This document shows positions 1 to 5,522 of a stretch of 9,489 nt of DNA, one piece after another. This DNA comes from Saprospiraceae bacterium. Its GTDB lineage: Bacteria > Bacteroidota > Bacteroidia > Chitinophagales > Saprospiraceae. The notes under the pieces are model-generated. The model was not told the DNA's origin. It ran no database searches and worked only from the letters and a program-made list of their open reading frames with translations. Both the position numbers and the translations under genes were made by a program. The stretch lies in contig SCUG01000337.1 in NCBI GenBank assembly GCA_004297645.1, positions 1-9,489 on the forward strand. Direction: 5' to 3'. Each line of letters begins with the position of its first letter. Positions within the stretch are counted from its first letter, which is position 1.

Positions 1-27
1 TGCTGGCTTCGCCAGTGTTAGGGAGGT

Positions 28-99
28 CAGCCACGAATTTTCACGAACCCTTGATATACCACTATTCGATTCGTGAAAATTCGTGAAAATTCGTGGCTG
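28..99. repeat. Iterated-word inverted repeat (ATTCGTGAAA units)
   Basis: A perfect 20-bp inverted repeat joins 28-47 and 80-99 across a 32-nt spacer. The right side is built from a tandem 10-bp word, ATTCGTGAAA at 69-78 and 79-88, then ATTCGTGG. The stem is therefore made of short repeated words rather than unique sequence, like the hairpin at 2791-2868. There is no T-tract next to it, so a simple terminator is unlikely. It is probably a dispersed intergenic repeat, function unknown. Confidence 0.8.
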
Positions 100-110
100 G
101 CCCCACATGA

Positions 111-136
111 GGTTTTGGGGCGAAGCCCCCAAAACC
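111..136. repeat. GGGGCGAAGCCCC hairpin repeat
   Basis: A 10-bp perfect inverted repeat, GGTTTTGGGG at 111-120 and CCCCAAAACC at 127-136, closes over a short CGAAGC spacer. A closely similar hairpin (GGGGGC-AAA-GCCCCC with flanking TT/AA) sits at 9464-9482, and a related one at 2727-2748. It appears to be one module of a dispersed intergenic repeat family rather than a gene-specific terminator. Confidence 0.65.
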
Positions 137-340
137 CTATTTGCACAAAGCCTTTTGGGTTCTGGCTTTGCCAGCTTAGGAAAGGGCAAGAAAAAATGTA
201 ATTGGACTGGCCAGGTAGTTTTGGCAACTTGCCAGTGAAATCCAAACGAATATTGCCATTCCCGCCTAACGAGGCATCGTTTTATAATCCCTGAGCAAGA
301 CACAAAAGCCAATTTTTTACTTCACATAACCCCAATTTTT

Positions 341-1132
341 ATGATTACCTGCATTATTATTGACGAACCCCGTACAACCGCTGCTTTGAAAGAATCCCTT
401 GCCGCCTGTTGTACAAATACTGTAGAAGTGATTTACTCCTGCATCTTACCGGAGGAAGCACTCTCAATGATAGCGGCCAAGACTCCAGACCTTTTATTCC
501 TGAATATCGAAGCTGGAGGATTGGGAGCTTTTGGCCTGCTGGAGAAAATCGCAAATTTTGGCATGGAGGTAATTTTTACTTCATCAGAACCCTCCTTAGC
601 TATGCGTGCTTTCCAGTATCCACCGGTTGATTTCCTGCTCAAGCCTGTGAATCCTCTGTACCTGCGCCGGGCCGTGGAGCGCTGCCAGAAAAGACTCAAA
701 GAAAAAAGACATCTCCAATACTTAGAAGAAGAAATCGGCCAACGACAGATTGACAATGAGGGCCCGAGCAAAATAATCCTTCACACCGAAGAGGGGCTGA
801 TTTTTCTCAAAACGCAGGACATCCTGCGCATCGAAGCCCAGCGGGGTTATTCCTTGTTTTATTTGAATAACGGCCGCCACATCATTATCTCAAAATCTTT
901 GAAAACATGGGAGAAGATGTTACAGGCGGAATGTTTCTACCGGGTACACGACTCCCACTTGGTGAATCTCCGGTGCGTGGAGCGTTTTCTGCGAAAAGAA
1001 GGAGGCCTCTTGCTGATGTCGAATGAGGACGAAGTGCCTGTTTCCCGGCGGCGCAAGGACGAGTTGCTCAGCAAACTCATTAACTTTATGGGCGACACAG
1101 TGGATATGGCTCAAAACGTGGCCGCTGCATAG
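341..1132 (+). CDS. LytTR-family response regulator with atypical receiver domain
   Basis: The 263-residue protein has the LytR/AlgR layout: a receiver domain at about 3-118 and a LytTR DNA-binding domain at about 143-245. The DNA-binding half shows the usual features: HTEEGLIFLKTQDILRIEA, then Y-x-L-x-x-G, a SLKTWEKML-like helix, FYRVHDSHLVNL at 199-210, and VPVSRRRKDEL near the end. In the receiver, the acidic pair D8-E9, T80 and K101 (FLLKP) are recognisable. The position expected to hold the phosphorylated Asp is Asn55 (LFLNIE where LFLDIE is usual). It may therefore be a phosphorylation-independent regulator or be controlled by another input. No histidine kinase lies in the window. ATG at 341 puts the receiver at the N-terminus as expected. 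Family assignment is firm; targets are unknown. Confidence 0.93.
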   Translation: MITCIIIDEPRTTAALKESLAACCTNTVEVIYSCILPEEALSMIAAKTPDLLFLNIEAGGLGAFGLLEKIANFGMEVIFTSSEPSLAMRAFQYPPVDFLLKPVNPLYLRRAVERCQKRLKEKRHLQYLEEEIGQRQIDNEGPSKIILHTEEGLIFLKTQDILRIEAQRGYSLFYLNNGRHIIISKSLKTWEKMLQAECFYRVHDSHLVNLRCVERFLRKEGGLLLMSNEDEVPVSRRRKDELLSKLINFMGDTVDMAQNVAAA

Positions 1133-1162
1133 AATTTTTCCTCCCCAAAAATCATTTGAAAC

Positions 1163-1191
1163 TGCAATGGCCCTGTCCGGGTGCCATTGCA
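1163..1191 (+). other. Hairpin upstream of the terminator
   Basis: TGCAATGGC at 1163-1171 and GCCATTGCA at 1183-1191 form a perfect 9-bp stem with an 11-nt loop, 30 bases after the response-regulator stop codon. Its loop contains GTCCGGG (1175-1181), which is also complementary to the 5' arm of the next hairpin, CCCGGAC at 1197-1203. The two folds compete. Confidence 0.6.
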
Positions 1192-1195
1192 AAGA

Positions 1196-1230
1196 CCCCG
1201 GACGGGTTCTCCATCCGGGGCCAGTTTTTT
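1196..1230 (+). terminator. Rho-independent terminator after the response regulator
   Basis: CCCCGGACGG (1196-1205) pairs with CCATCCGGGG (1211-1220) with one mismatch and a 5-nt loop, followed by CCAG and a run of six T at 1225-1230. This fits an intrinsic terminator for the plus-strand regulator gene. Read on the minus strand it has only a weak U-tract, so it is at best a poor terminator for the convergent lipoprotein gene ending at 1284. Confidence 0.7.
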
Positions 1231-1283
1231 AACCAACGCATTGAGGTCATTCTTTTTAAAAAATTAATTCTATGCTTCAGCAC

Positions 1284-1838
1284 TTATTTCGGATTCTCAT
1301 TTCTTTTGTATTGCACCTTACCACCGCCATTTGTAACATCCATAATAACCAGAAACTTTTGGTCTATACGAGTGACTACCTTGCATTTCTCGCCGGAGGC
1401 CGGGGTTTCAATCAGGCACCAACCGATGGGTTTTTCTCCCTTCACCAGGCAATGGCTGCTTTCACAACTGGGGTCAATAGAAAAGTCAGCCTCTTCCACG
1501 AGTTGGCCATTGGTCATGAATTTGACTTTGTTTCCCGTGAATTGGATGGATTGGCCAGGGTCGCCCTCATTGATCCATTTACCTTGAAGCAGGCCAGTAA
1601 AAGCCTTTGCCTGCATCTCGTTATTCATAGGTAGGGCCTGTGAACCAGGGGCTGCATTTTTATCAAGCGGTATCGCATCGGTTTTCATTCCTCCATCCGA
1701 AGAGCGAGAGTCTTGCACTTGATCAGTCTGGTCGTTGGTTTCTGATAATCCGTTTTGGTCAGCATCGCCGCCACAGGAAAGCAGAAGTGAGAAAGCTGCC
1801 ATCAGGGGCAAAATCGGGAGCAATTCGAATTTTTTCAT
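1284..1838 (-). CDS. Predicted lipoprotein, lipocalin-like C-terminal region, unknown function
   Basis: I do not recognise a named family. The ATG at 1838 is preferred over an upstream in-frame start because it gives a clean lipoprotein signal peptide (MKKFELL..., lipobox LLSC with Cys22), in a 184-residue protein. After Cys22 comes an acidic, Asp/Asn/Gln/Ser-rich linker (about 23-75). A compact domain follows, opening with LLQGKWINEGDPGQSIQF and GNKVKFM. This G-x-W start followed by beta-strand-like segments resembles small lipocalin-like or DUF-type beta-barrel domains of Bacteroidota lipoproteins. Four cysteines (125, 130, 141, 152) could form two disulfides. It should be anchored in a membrane facing the periplasm or surface. 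The next minus-strand gene upstream is the CFFCG protein, 200 bp away, and a -7-like box at 1870-1877 suggests its own promoter. Confidence 0.8.
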   Translation of the reverse strand: MKKFELLPILPLMAAFSLLLSCGGDADQNGLSETNDQTDQVQDSRSSDGGMKTDAIPLDKNAAPGSQALPMNNEMQAKAFTGLLQGKWINEGDPGQSIQFTGNKVKFMTNGQLVEEADFSIDPSCESSHCLVKGEKPIGWCLIETPASGEKCKVVTRIDQKFLVIMDVTNGGGKVQYKRNENPK

Positions 1839-1869
1839 GTCTGGGAATTTTTGTTTGAAAATTGATGTG

Positions 1870-1877
1870 CGAAAGTA
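1870..1877 (-). promoter_or_regulatory. Possible Bacteroidota -7 box for the lipoprotein gene
   Basis: On the minus strand this reads TACTTTCG followed by C, one base off the Bacteroidota TAnnTTTG consensus. It lies 31 bases upstream of the ATG at 1838, a plausible distance for a short leader. A TTC, not the canonical TTG, sits at about the -33 distance. Read by eye only. Confidence 0.35.
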
Positions 1878-1980
1878 GCGCGCTTTCTTTTTTGAAGAAA
1901 ATCTTTTTGAAGGAATCCCTACAAGCTCTTGAATAGGCGGGTTCAAATACTTCCAAGTTCTCGCACAACTCCGGCCGCAC

Positions 1981-2014
1981 AACCCCGGCAAGGGTTCTCA
2001 ACCCTGCCGGGGTT
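1981..2014. repeat. Hairpin of AACCCCGGCA/TGCCGGGGTT type between two genes
   Basis: AACCCCGGCAAGGGTT pairs with AACCCTGCCGGGGTT across a CTC loop with a single bulged base. It lies 24 bp downstream of the minus-strand CFFCG gene stop. No T-tract follows on either strand, so it is a strong hairpin that could act as a transcript 3' end or stabiliser, or be a dispersed palindromic repeat. Confidence 0.6.
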
Positions 2015-2038
2015 AGAGCGTTATGCAGCCCACCACTT

Positions 2039-2488
2039 TCACATCTCCATCAACACAGCGTCTTCCAGAATAAAAACCAAGCTATTCATGTCTGAGTCGT
2101 TGAGCCGGAGGTGGCCCGTGAAGACGTAGGGTTTGTCAATTTTGAAATCTCGGAGCGGCGTTTTTAGGCGTATTTCGGCCACACTTTCCAGCCCGGCCTT
2201 ACCGCAAAAAAAGCACATGTTGTAGGTGTATTTTGAAACCAAAACTCCTTGGTACCCGGCCTGGGCAGTGGGGATAATATATCCGGTGAGCATGATTTTC
2301 CGGCCCTCCCATGCCCTGATTTTTTCATCGAAGACTGGCCACCGGATGGGTATTCCGAACTCGTCGATGAATTTCTTTTTAAAAGTGACCTTTTCAAAAA
2401 TGGGCCAGCCATTGGGAGCTTGGGCCTGCAAAGCTGCCGGCTCACAAAAACAGGCGGCTATAAGTATTAGGACGGGGAATATTTTCAA
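2039..2488 (-). CDS. Secreted CFFCG-motif protein (Bacteroidota hypothetical, DUF3299-like)
   Basis: A 149-residue exported protein. An N-terminal hydrophobic signal (KIFPVLILIAACFC) ends near ALQAQA at about 20-24. The mature part contains GIPIRWPVFDEKIRAWEG, then GRKIMLTGYIIP (63-73), YNMCFFCGKAGLESVAEI (89-106), and VFTGHLRLNDSD with LVFILEDA near the end. Strand-rich G-x-x-V/I-x-x-x-G-Y-I-x-P followed by a CxxC-type Cys pair (C92, C95) resembles a secreted Bacteroidota family I know as hypothetical, loosely DUF3299-like. The pair could bind metal or be redox-active; neither is proven. The start is TTG at 2488: an in-frame stop lies shortly upstream with no ATG or GTG between, and TTG gives the complete signal peptide. 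It lies downstream of the TonB receptor across a 619-bp repeat-rich gap, and a -7-like box at 2502-2509 suggests separate transcription. Confidence 0.85.
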   Translation of the reverse strand: MKIFPVLILIAACFCEPAALQAQAPNGWPIFEKVTFKKKFIDEFGIPIRWPVFDEKIRAWEGRKIMLTGYIIPTAQAGYQGVLVSKYTYNMCFFCGKAGLESVAEIRLKTPLRDFKIDKPYVFTGHLRLNDSDMNSLVFILEDAVLMEM

Positions 2489-2501
2489 TTTCTTTTTATT
2501 G

Positions 2502-2509
2502 CAAAACTA
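2502..2509 (-). promoter_or_regulatory. Possible Bacteroidota -7 box for the CFFCG gene
   Basis: The minus strand reads TAGTTTTG followed by C, an exact TAnnTTTG match, 13 bases upstream of the TTG start at 2488. I see no TTG at the expected -33 spacing. If real, the leader is very short and the gene is transcribed independently of the TonB receptor. Confidence 0.4.
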
Positions 2510-2689
2510 CGATTCAGGTGCCTTCGCTTCCTACGTTTTCCAGTTGCTGTGCCGGAAAAAAACCGCAAATGGCGGGAAGGCACTTGCGCCTTCGGCGCAA
2601 TATTTAAAATTTGGGCTCATGTCGGGTTAAAGTGAAATCTCTTGAATTTCAAGATTAACCAAATATTTTTTGCCCCTCATCGCCGCCTT

Positions 2690-2707
2690 TCCCGATAGCT
2701 ATCGGGA
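2690..2707. repeat. Perfect 18-bp palindrome TCCCGATAGCTATCGGGA
   Basis: The sequence equals its own reverse complement over all 18 bases. It is a short self-complementary site rather than a looped hairpin, and could be a protein-binding site, a dispersed palindromic word of the genome, or part of the 187-bp element that encloses it. It is not placed as a promoter or operator for either flanking gene. Confidence 0.75.
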
Positions 2708-2720
2708 GATCTTCGGGGGA

Positions 2721-2755
2721 GAGGGACTTGGGGGCGTTCGCCCCCAAGCCCCCTC
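2721..2755. repeat. G-rich hairpin (CTTGGGGGCG-TT-CGCCCCCAAG)
   Basis: Ten-base perfect arms at 2727-2736 and 2739-2748 enclose TT. The stem is extended by GAGGG (2721-2725) and CCCTC (2751-2755) around a small internal loop. Its GGGGGC...GCCCCC core resembles the hairpins at 111-136 and 9464-9482, so it belongs to the same style of dispersed hairpin repeat. Confidence 0.65.
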
Positions 2756-2790
2756 AGCTTTCACGCTAAACCGACATGAGCCAAAATTTG

Positions 2791-2868
2791 AACGCAAGGA
2801 CGCAAGGACGCAAGGACGCAAAGTTGTATTTAGTTCCTTGCGTCCTTGCGTCCTTGCGTCCTTGCGTT
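2791..2868. repeat. Iterated-word hairpin (ACGCAAGG x4 / CCTTGCGT x4)
   Basis: The left arm is four tandem copies of the 8-bp word ACGCAAGG, the last reading ACGCAAAG. The right arm is four copies of CCTTGCGT at 2836-2867. The arms 2791-2816 and 2843-2868 are perfectly complementary, and the pairing continues inward with one mismatch to a loop of about 13 nt. Its left edge touches the end of the 187-bp inverted-repeat element. Reading frames through it encode repeat-derived peptides and are not genes. Confidence 0.85.
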
Positions 2869-3051
2869 TAATTATCTCAGCGTTCAATTATTTCGTCCCG
2901 TTTTTCTCAAGTGACTTTTGCTGGAGCCTCTGCGTGCCGCAACTTGTCTGACTTGACTTGGCTGACTACTAACCTGGCGAAGCCAACATCAGCGGTACAA
3001 CGGGTGGCAGGGGAAAATTTCCGGCAATTTGTTGGTCTTAAATTGCGCATA

Positions 3052-3098
3052 AGCGCCTAATTGACGGGACATGAATTTTGTCCCGTCAATTAGGCGCT
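3052..3098 (-). terminator. Perfect 20-bp stem-loop just behind the TonB receptor stop
   Basis: AGCGCCTAATTGACGGGACA (3052-3071) and its exact reverse complement (3079-3098) enclose a 7-nt loop. On the minus strand the stem begins 9 bases after the receptor stop codon, where a transcript 3' structure is expected. No run of T follows on the minus strand, so it is not a classical intrinsic terminator. It may be a transcript-end barrier or stabiliser, a target for processing, or a repeat that landed there. Confidence 0.5.
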
Positions 3099-3107
3099 AA
3101 GGCAGCC

Positions 3108-5423
3108 TCAAAAAATAAAATTCACGCGCAACGACACATTGCGTCCAGGCTGGTGGGCAAAGTAGCGCAGGCGGTTCAGATAGTCCCGGTAGGCGGTGTT
3201 AAAAATATTTTCTACACCCAGCCCCACGTGTAATGGCTGGCCGCCAGGATGCAGTGTGGCACCCGCCTCAGCACCAAACAGCGTGTACCCATTTGGAGCA
3301 GGTGCGAAATCCTGGTTGGCGGGCACGCGGCGTTGTTTCAATACATTTTCCATCGTAAGGCGGACGAGGGGCGCTTCTTCCTGCCGCCCTTTTTTACCAA
3401 AAAAATACGTCAGGCTGTGGCGTAGGCTGTTGGCGGGCATGAACACCAGCGGCTCCGCGGCTGTTCGGTTGGTGGCCCTCAGCCACGAAAATTCTGAACC
3501 GAGTGCCACGGACGGCGCAGGCTGCCAGCTAGCGTTCCAATCCAGTCCGGTAAAAGTGGCATTGGCTTGTTCGTATTGAAACGCTGGAAAGGCGCCCTGT
3601 TCGTTGACCACCGGCTCAGGCAGAGGGGCGAGGTAAATGAAGTTGTCCACAAAATTATGATAGATGGAAAGCCCGGCACTGAGCCCGTCTTTGTTTTCAA
3701 AATCGAAGGTCAGGCTGGTGCTGTATTCCCGTTCAGGTACCAGATTTTCTCTACCGATTTCATACGACGCAGTGCCCTCGTGTACGCCGTCACTGTATAG
3801 CTCGTTCACGCTTGGCGATCGCCACGCGGTGCCGCTTGAGAGCTTGATGTCGAGGTGCCGGGCCGTTTTGTAGAGCAGCCCTATGGTGCCAGAGAGGTTG
3901 TTGTAGTGCAGCGTTTTATCTATGATTTCAGCCTCCCTGCGCACTACGTAAATGCGGCGGGTATCGTACCGGATGCCAGATTCCAGCTCCAATGGTGCAG
4001 GGTAGTTGCGCCAGCGTTCCAGCCAGAAAACGCCAAAGGTGCGGCTGTTGTAATCGGGGATGAGGCCCCCGGCCGGTGTAGTGCTGGCCTGTTGCATGAA
4101 TTGGGCACCCAATGCCCCTTGCACGTGCTTCCAAGGCTTGTGTTCCCAAGTGGCGTCAGCCGTGTGGCTGGTGAGGTCGAAGCGTGCTCCCGGCGCCTGA
4201 AAGTCAATGTCTCCCTGCTCTTCCTCAAACTCCTGCCGCCGGTCGTATTGCCGGGCGTATTGAAGTGAAAGATGGCCAGCTTGCCCTGTTTTTACAGTGG
4301 TTTCCGATTTCAGCAACCGGTGGTTCACCTGCTGCAATGGCCCGCCGAGCACATAGGTGAACGACCCCTCATCTGCCGGCTGCCCCTGCTTGATGGCGGC
4401 GAGCAAGTCTTCTAAATTGCCAATGGGGGCGCCCTCGAACAGGGCGGTTTTAGTAAAATAATCACTGTAAAACAGGTTGGTTTCGAAGCGTTCTTTTTTC
4501 AGACCTGCTGCCGCAGAAAAATCGCGATCCTCACTCCCGGTATTTTCCAAGAAATAACCGGGGGTGCGAAGGTTGCCGCTGCGTTTGAGGGTGCCTTGTA
4601 GCCGGGCGCTCAACGGCAGCTTCCCTTTCAGCTTGCCGTCGAGGCTGGCCGAAGCCATGCCCATCCTGCCATTGCTGAATCCTGCAAGGCTCACCTCGCC
4701 GCCCATACCGGCCTCAGAGCGCAGTGGCTTTGGCTCCACGAGGATGACCCCGCCGAGGGCATCGGCTCCGTAGCGTACGCTGTTGGCGCCCATGACGACG
4801 GTGATTTTTCCAGCGACATTGGGGTCTATTTCCTCCCCGTGGTCCAGTCCCCACTGCTGTCCCTCCTGCCTGACGCCATTGTTTAGAAGTAGCACGCGGT
4901 TGCTGTGCATGCCGTGAATGACAGGCTTCACAGCGTTGCCCCCCGTGCTGACGACGTTGAGGCCCGGCAGGTTTTCGAGGGCTTCGCCGAGGGTTTTGCC
5001 TCTGGCGGCGGCGAGGTTCCTGCCGGACAGTTCCTGTTGCGATTGCAGGTCGTTCGGAAGAATGGAGGTCTCTTTCACCAGCACTTCTTTAAGTTCGATG
5101 ACTTCGTGCATCAGCTCGAAGCTGACCTCGCTGTCGCCGTTGATGGTGACTTTTTTGGCGATGTGCAGGCAACCAATGTGCGTGGCGGATACGGTGTAGG
5201 TACCGTTGCAAAGGTTATGGATGTGAAATTTGCCCTCGTCGTCGGTGACGTCGCCAACGCTGAGTTCTTCGATGAAAATTTCGGCGTAGGCAACAGGCTC
5301 TTTTGTTTCGCCATCAGTCACGGTGCCGCACAGTGAGCCGGTGCATTCCTGCGCCCTGCCTAACAGGGGCACCAATAGGGAAAGGGTATAAAACGATAGC
5401 TTTAAGAACTTCATCTTTCGCAT
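3108..5423 (-). CDS. TonB-dependent outer-membrane receptor, probable metal type
   Basis: A 771-residue receptor that should import a ligand across the outer membrane using TonB energy. It has a signal peptide (about 1-25) and a carboxypeptidase-regulatory-like domain at about 29-105 (SLCGTVTDGETKEPVAYAEI, ending FELMHEVIELKEVLV). The plug at about 127-232 contains TLGEALENLPGLNVVS, IHGMHSNRVLLLNNGVRQEG, WGLDHGEEIDP and SVRYGADALGGVILVEP. A beta-barrel follows to the C-terminal Phe (NVSLRVNFIF). No SusD-like partner is present, so glycan import is unlikely. Four Cys (27, 32, 72, 85) in the N-terminal domain and the His/Cys-rich small gene 99 bp upstream suggest a transition-metal substrate; this is inference. 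The start could be M1 (5423) or M4 (5414); no strong ribosome site decides. It is probably co-transcribed with the upstream small gene, since no -7 box is seen between them. Confidence 0.93.
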   Translation of the reverse strand: MRKMKFLKLSFYTLSLLVPLLGRAQECTGSLCGTVTDGETKEPVAYAEIFIEELSVGDVTDDEGKFHIHNLCNGTYTVSATHIGCLHIAKKVTINGDSEVSFELMHEVIELKEVLVKETSILPNDLQSQQELSGRNLAAARGKTLGEALENLPGLNVVSTGGNAVKPVIHGMHSNRVLLLNNGVRQEGQQWGLDHGEEIDPNVAGKITVVMGANSVRYGADALGGVILVEPKPLRSEAGMGGEVSLAGFSNGRMGMASASLDGKLKGKLPLSARLQGTLKRSGNLRTPGYFLENTGSEDRDFSAAAGLKKERFETNLFYSDYFTKTALFEGAPIGNLEDLLAAIKQGQPADEGSFTYVLGGPLQQVNHRLLKSETTVKTGQAGHLSLQYARQYDRRQEFEEEQGDIDFQAPGARFDLTSHTADATWEHKPWKHVQGALGAQFMQQASTTPAGGLIPDYNSRTFGVFWLERWRNYPAPLELESGIRYDTRRIYVVRREAEIIDKTLHYNNLSGTIGLLYKTARHLDIKLSSGTAWRSPSVNELYSDGVHEGTASYEIGRENLVPEREYSTSLTFDFENKDGLSAGLSIYHNFVDNFIYLAPLPEPVVNEQGAFPAFQYEQANATFTGLDWNASWQPAPSVALGSEFSWLRATNRTAAEPLVFMPANSLRHSLTYFFGKKGRQEEAPLVRLTMENVLKQRRVPANQDFAPAPNGYTLFGAEAGATLHPGGQPLHVGLGVENIFNTAYRDYLNRLRYFAHQPGRNVSLRVNFIF

Positions 5424-5430
5424 TTTATCA

Positions 5431-5492
5431 GGAACGGTTCAACGTCCGCTCCATGCCCGGAATTGGCAGGGACAGACGCCGGGCGCCGTTCC
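5431..5492 (-). promoter_or_regulatory. Nested inverted repeats in the leader of the TonB receptor gene
   Basis: On the minus strand GGAACGG pairs with CCGTTCC (5486-5492 with 5431-5437), enclosing GCCCGG/CCGGGC (5479-5484 with 5455-5460). The outer stem ends 7 bases before the ATG at 5423, and a run of ten T (minus strand, 5501-5510) precedes it. It could hide or present the translation start, or mark a processing site between the two cistrons. Fold stability was not computed. Confidence 0.4.
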
Positions 5493-5522
5493 AGTCTTTT
5501 AAAAAAAAAATGATGGGAAAAG

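Larger units (their letters stand above)
1..340. repeat. Gene-free, repeat-rich intergenic region
   Basis: No credible gene lies here; the short reading frame on the minus strand translates repeat DNA. The stretch holds several hairpins: CTGGC-TTC-GCCAG at 3-15, a 20-bp iterated inverted repeat at 28-47/80-99, a GGTTTTGGGG/CCCCAAAACC stem at 111-120/127-136, and CTGGC-TTT-GCCAG at 162-174 followed by CTTAGG. The last 100 bases before the response regulator are AT-richer and should contain its promoter. A TATAAT at 283-288 is present, but I see no well-spaced upstream element, so I do not call a promoter. Confidence 0.7.
2605..2791. repeat. 187-bp element with 33-bp imperfect inverted ends
   Basis: The left arm (2605-2637) and the reverse complement of the right arm (2759-2791) match at 28 of 33 positions by hand alignment. 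The core GGCTCATGTCGG is identical in both. The 121-bp interior holds three more palindromes (2640-2654, 2690-2707, 2721-2755) and no coding capacity. This could be a miniature inverted-repeat element (MITE-like) or a large cruciform-forming repeat. No target-site duplication is obvious, so a mobile origin is unproven. Confidence 0.5.
2489..3107. repeat. 619-bp gene-free palindrome island
   Basis: No credible gene lies here; open frames on both strands translate the 8-bp iterated repeat (DARTQGRK and its complement). The region contains at least seven distinct palindromic structures. They are a 7-bp stem at 2584-2600, a 33-bp imperfect inverted repeat at 2605-2637/2759-2791, a 15-nt palindrome at 2640-2654, an 18-bp perfect palindrome at 2690-2707, a G-rich hairpin at 2721-2755, an iterated hairpin at 2791-2868 and a perfect 20-bp stem at 3052-3098. 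Between 2890 and 3050 only a short TGGCGAAGCCA palindrome (2975-2985) stands out. Confidence 0.75.

Noticed and set aside
27..245. A 72-codon minus-strand frame at the left edge
   Set aside because: It translates the iterated inverted repeat and the GGGG/CCCC hairpin; no family resemblance and no start context.
283..288. TATAAT as a promoter for the response regulator
   Set aside because: The nearest TTGCCA upstream is about 24 bases away, too far for a classical spacing, and the motif does not match the Bacteroidota -7 pattern.
1839..1991. An N-terminal extension of the 1284-1838 lipoprotein to 1991
   Set aside because: The 51 added residues are basic, unstructured and precede a perfect lipoprotein signal peptide; a -7-like box lies within that stretch.
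2791..2868. A CRISPR-like array
   Set aside because: The tandem units are 8 bp, contiguous and without spacers; the structure is an inverted pair of tandem repeats, and no cas genes are present.
2670..2951. Open frames on both strands through the repeat island
   Set aside because: Both encode peptides generated by the tandem ACGCAAGG/CCTTGCGT units and hairpins; no independent coding signal.
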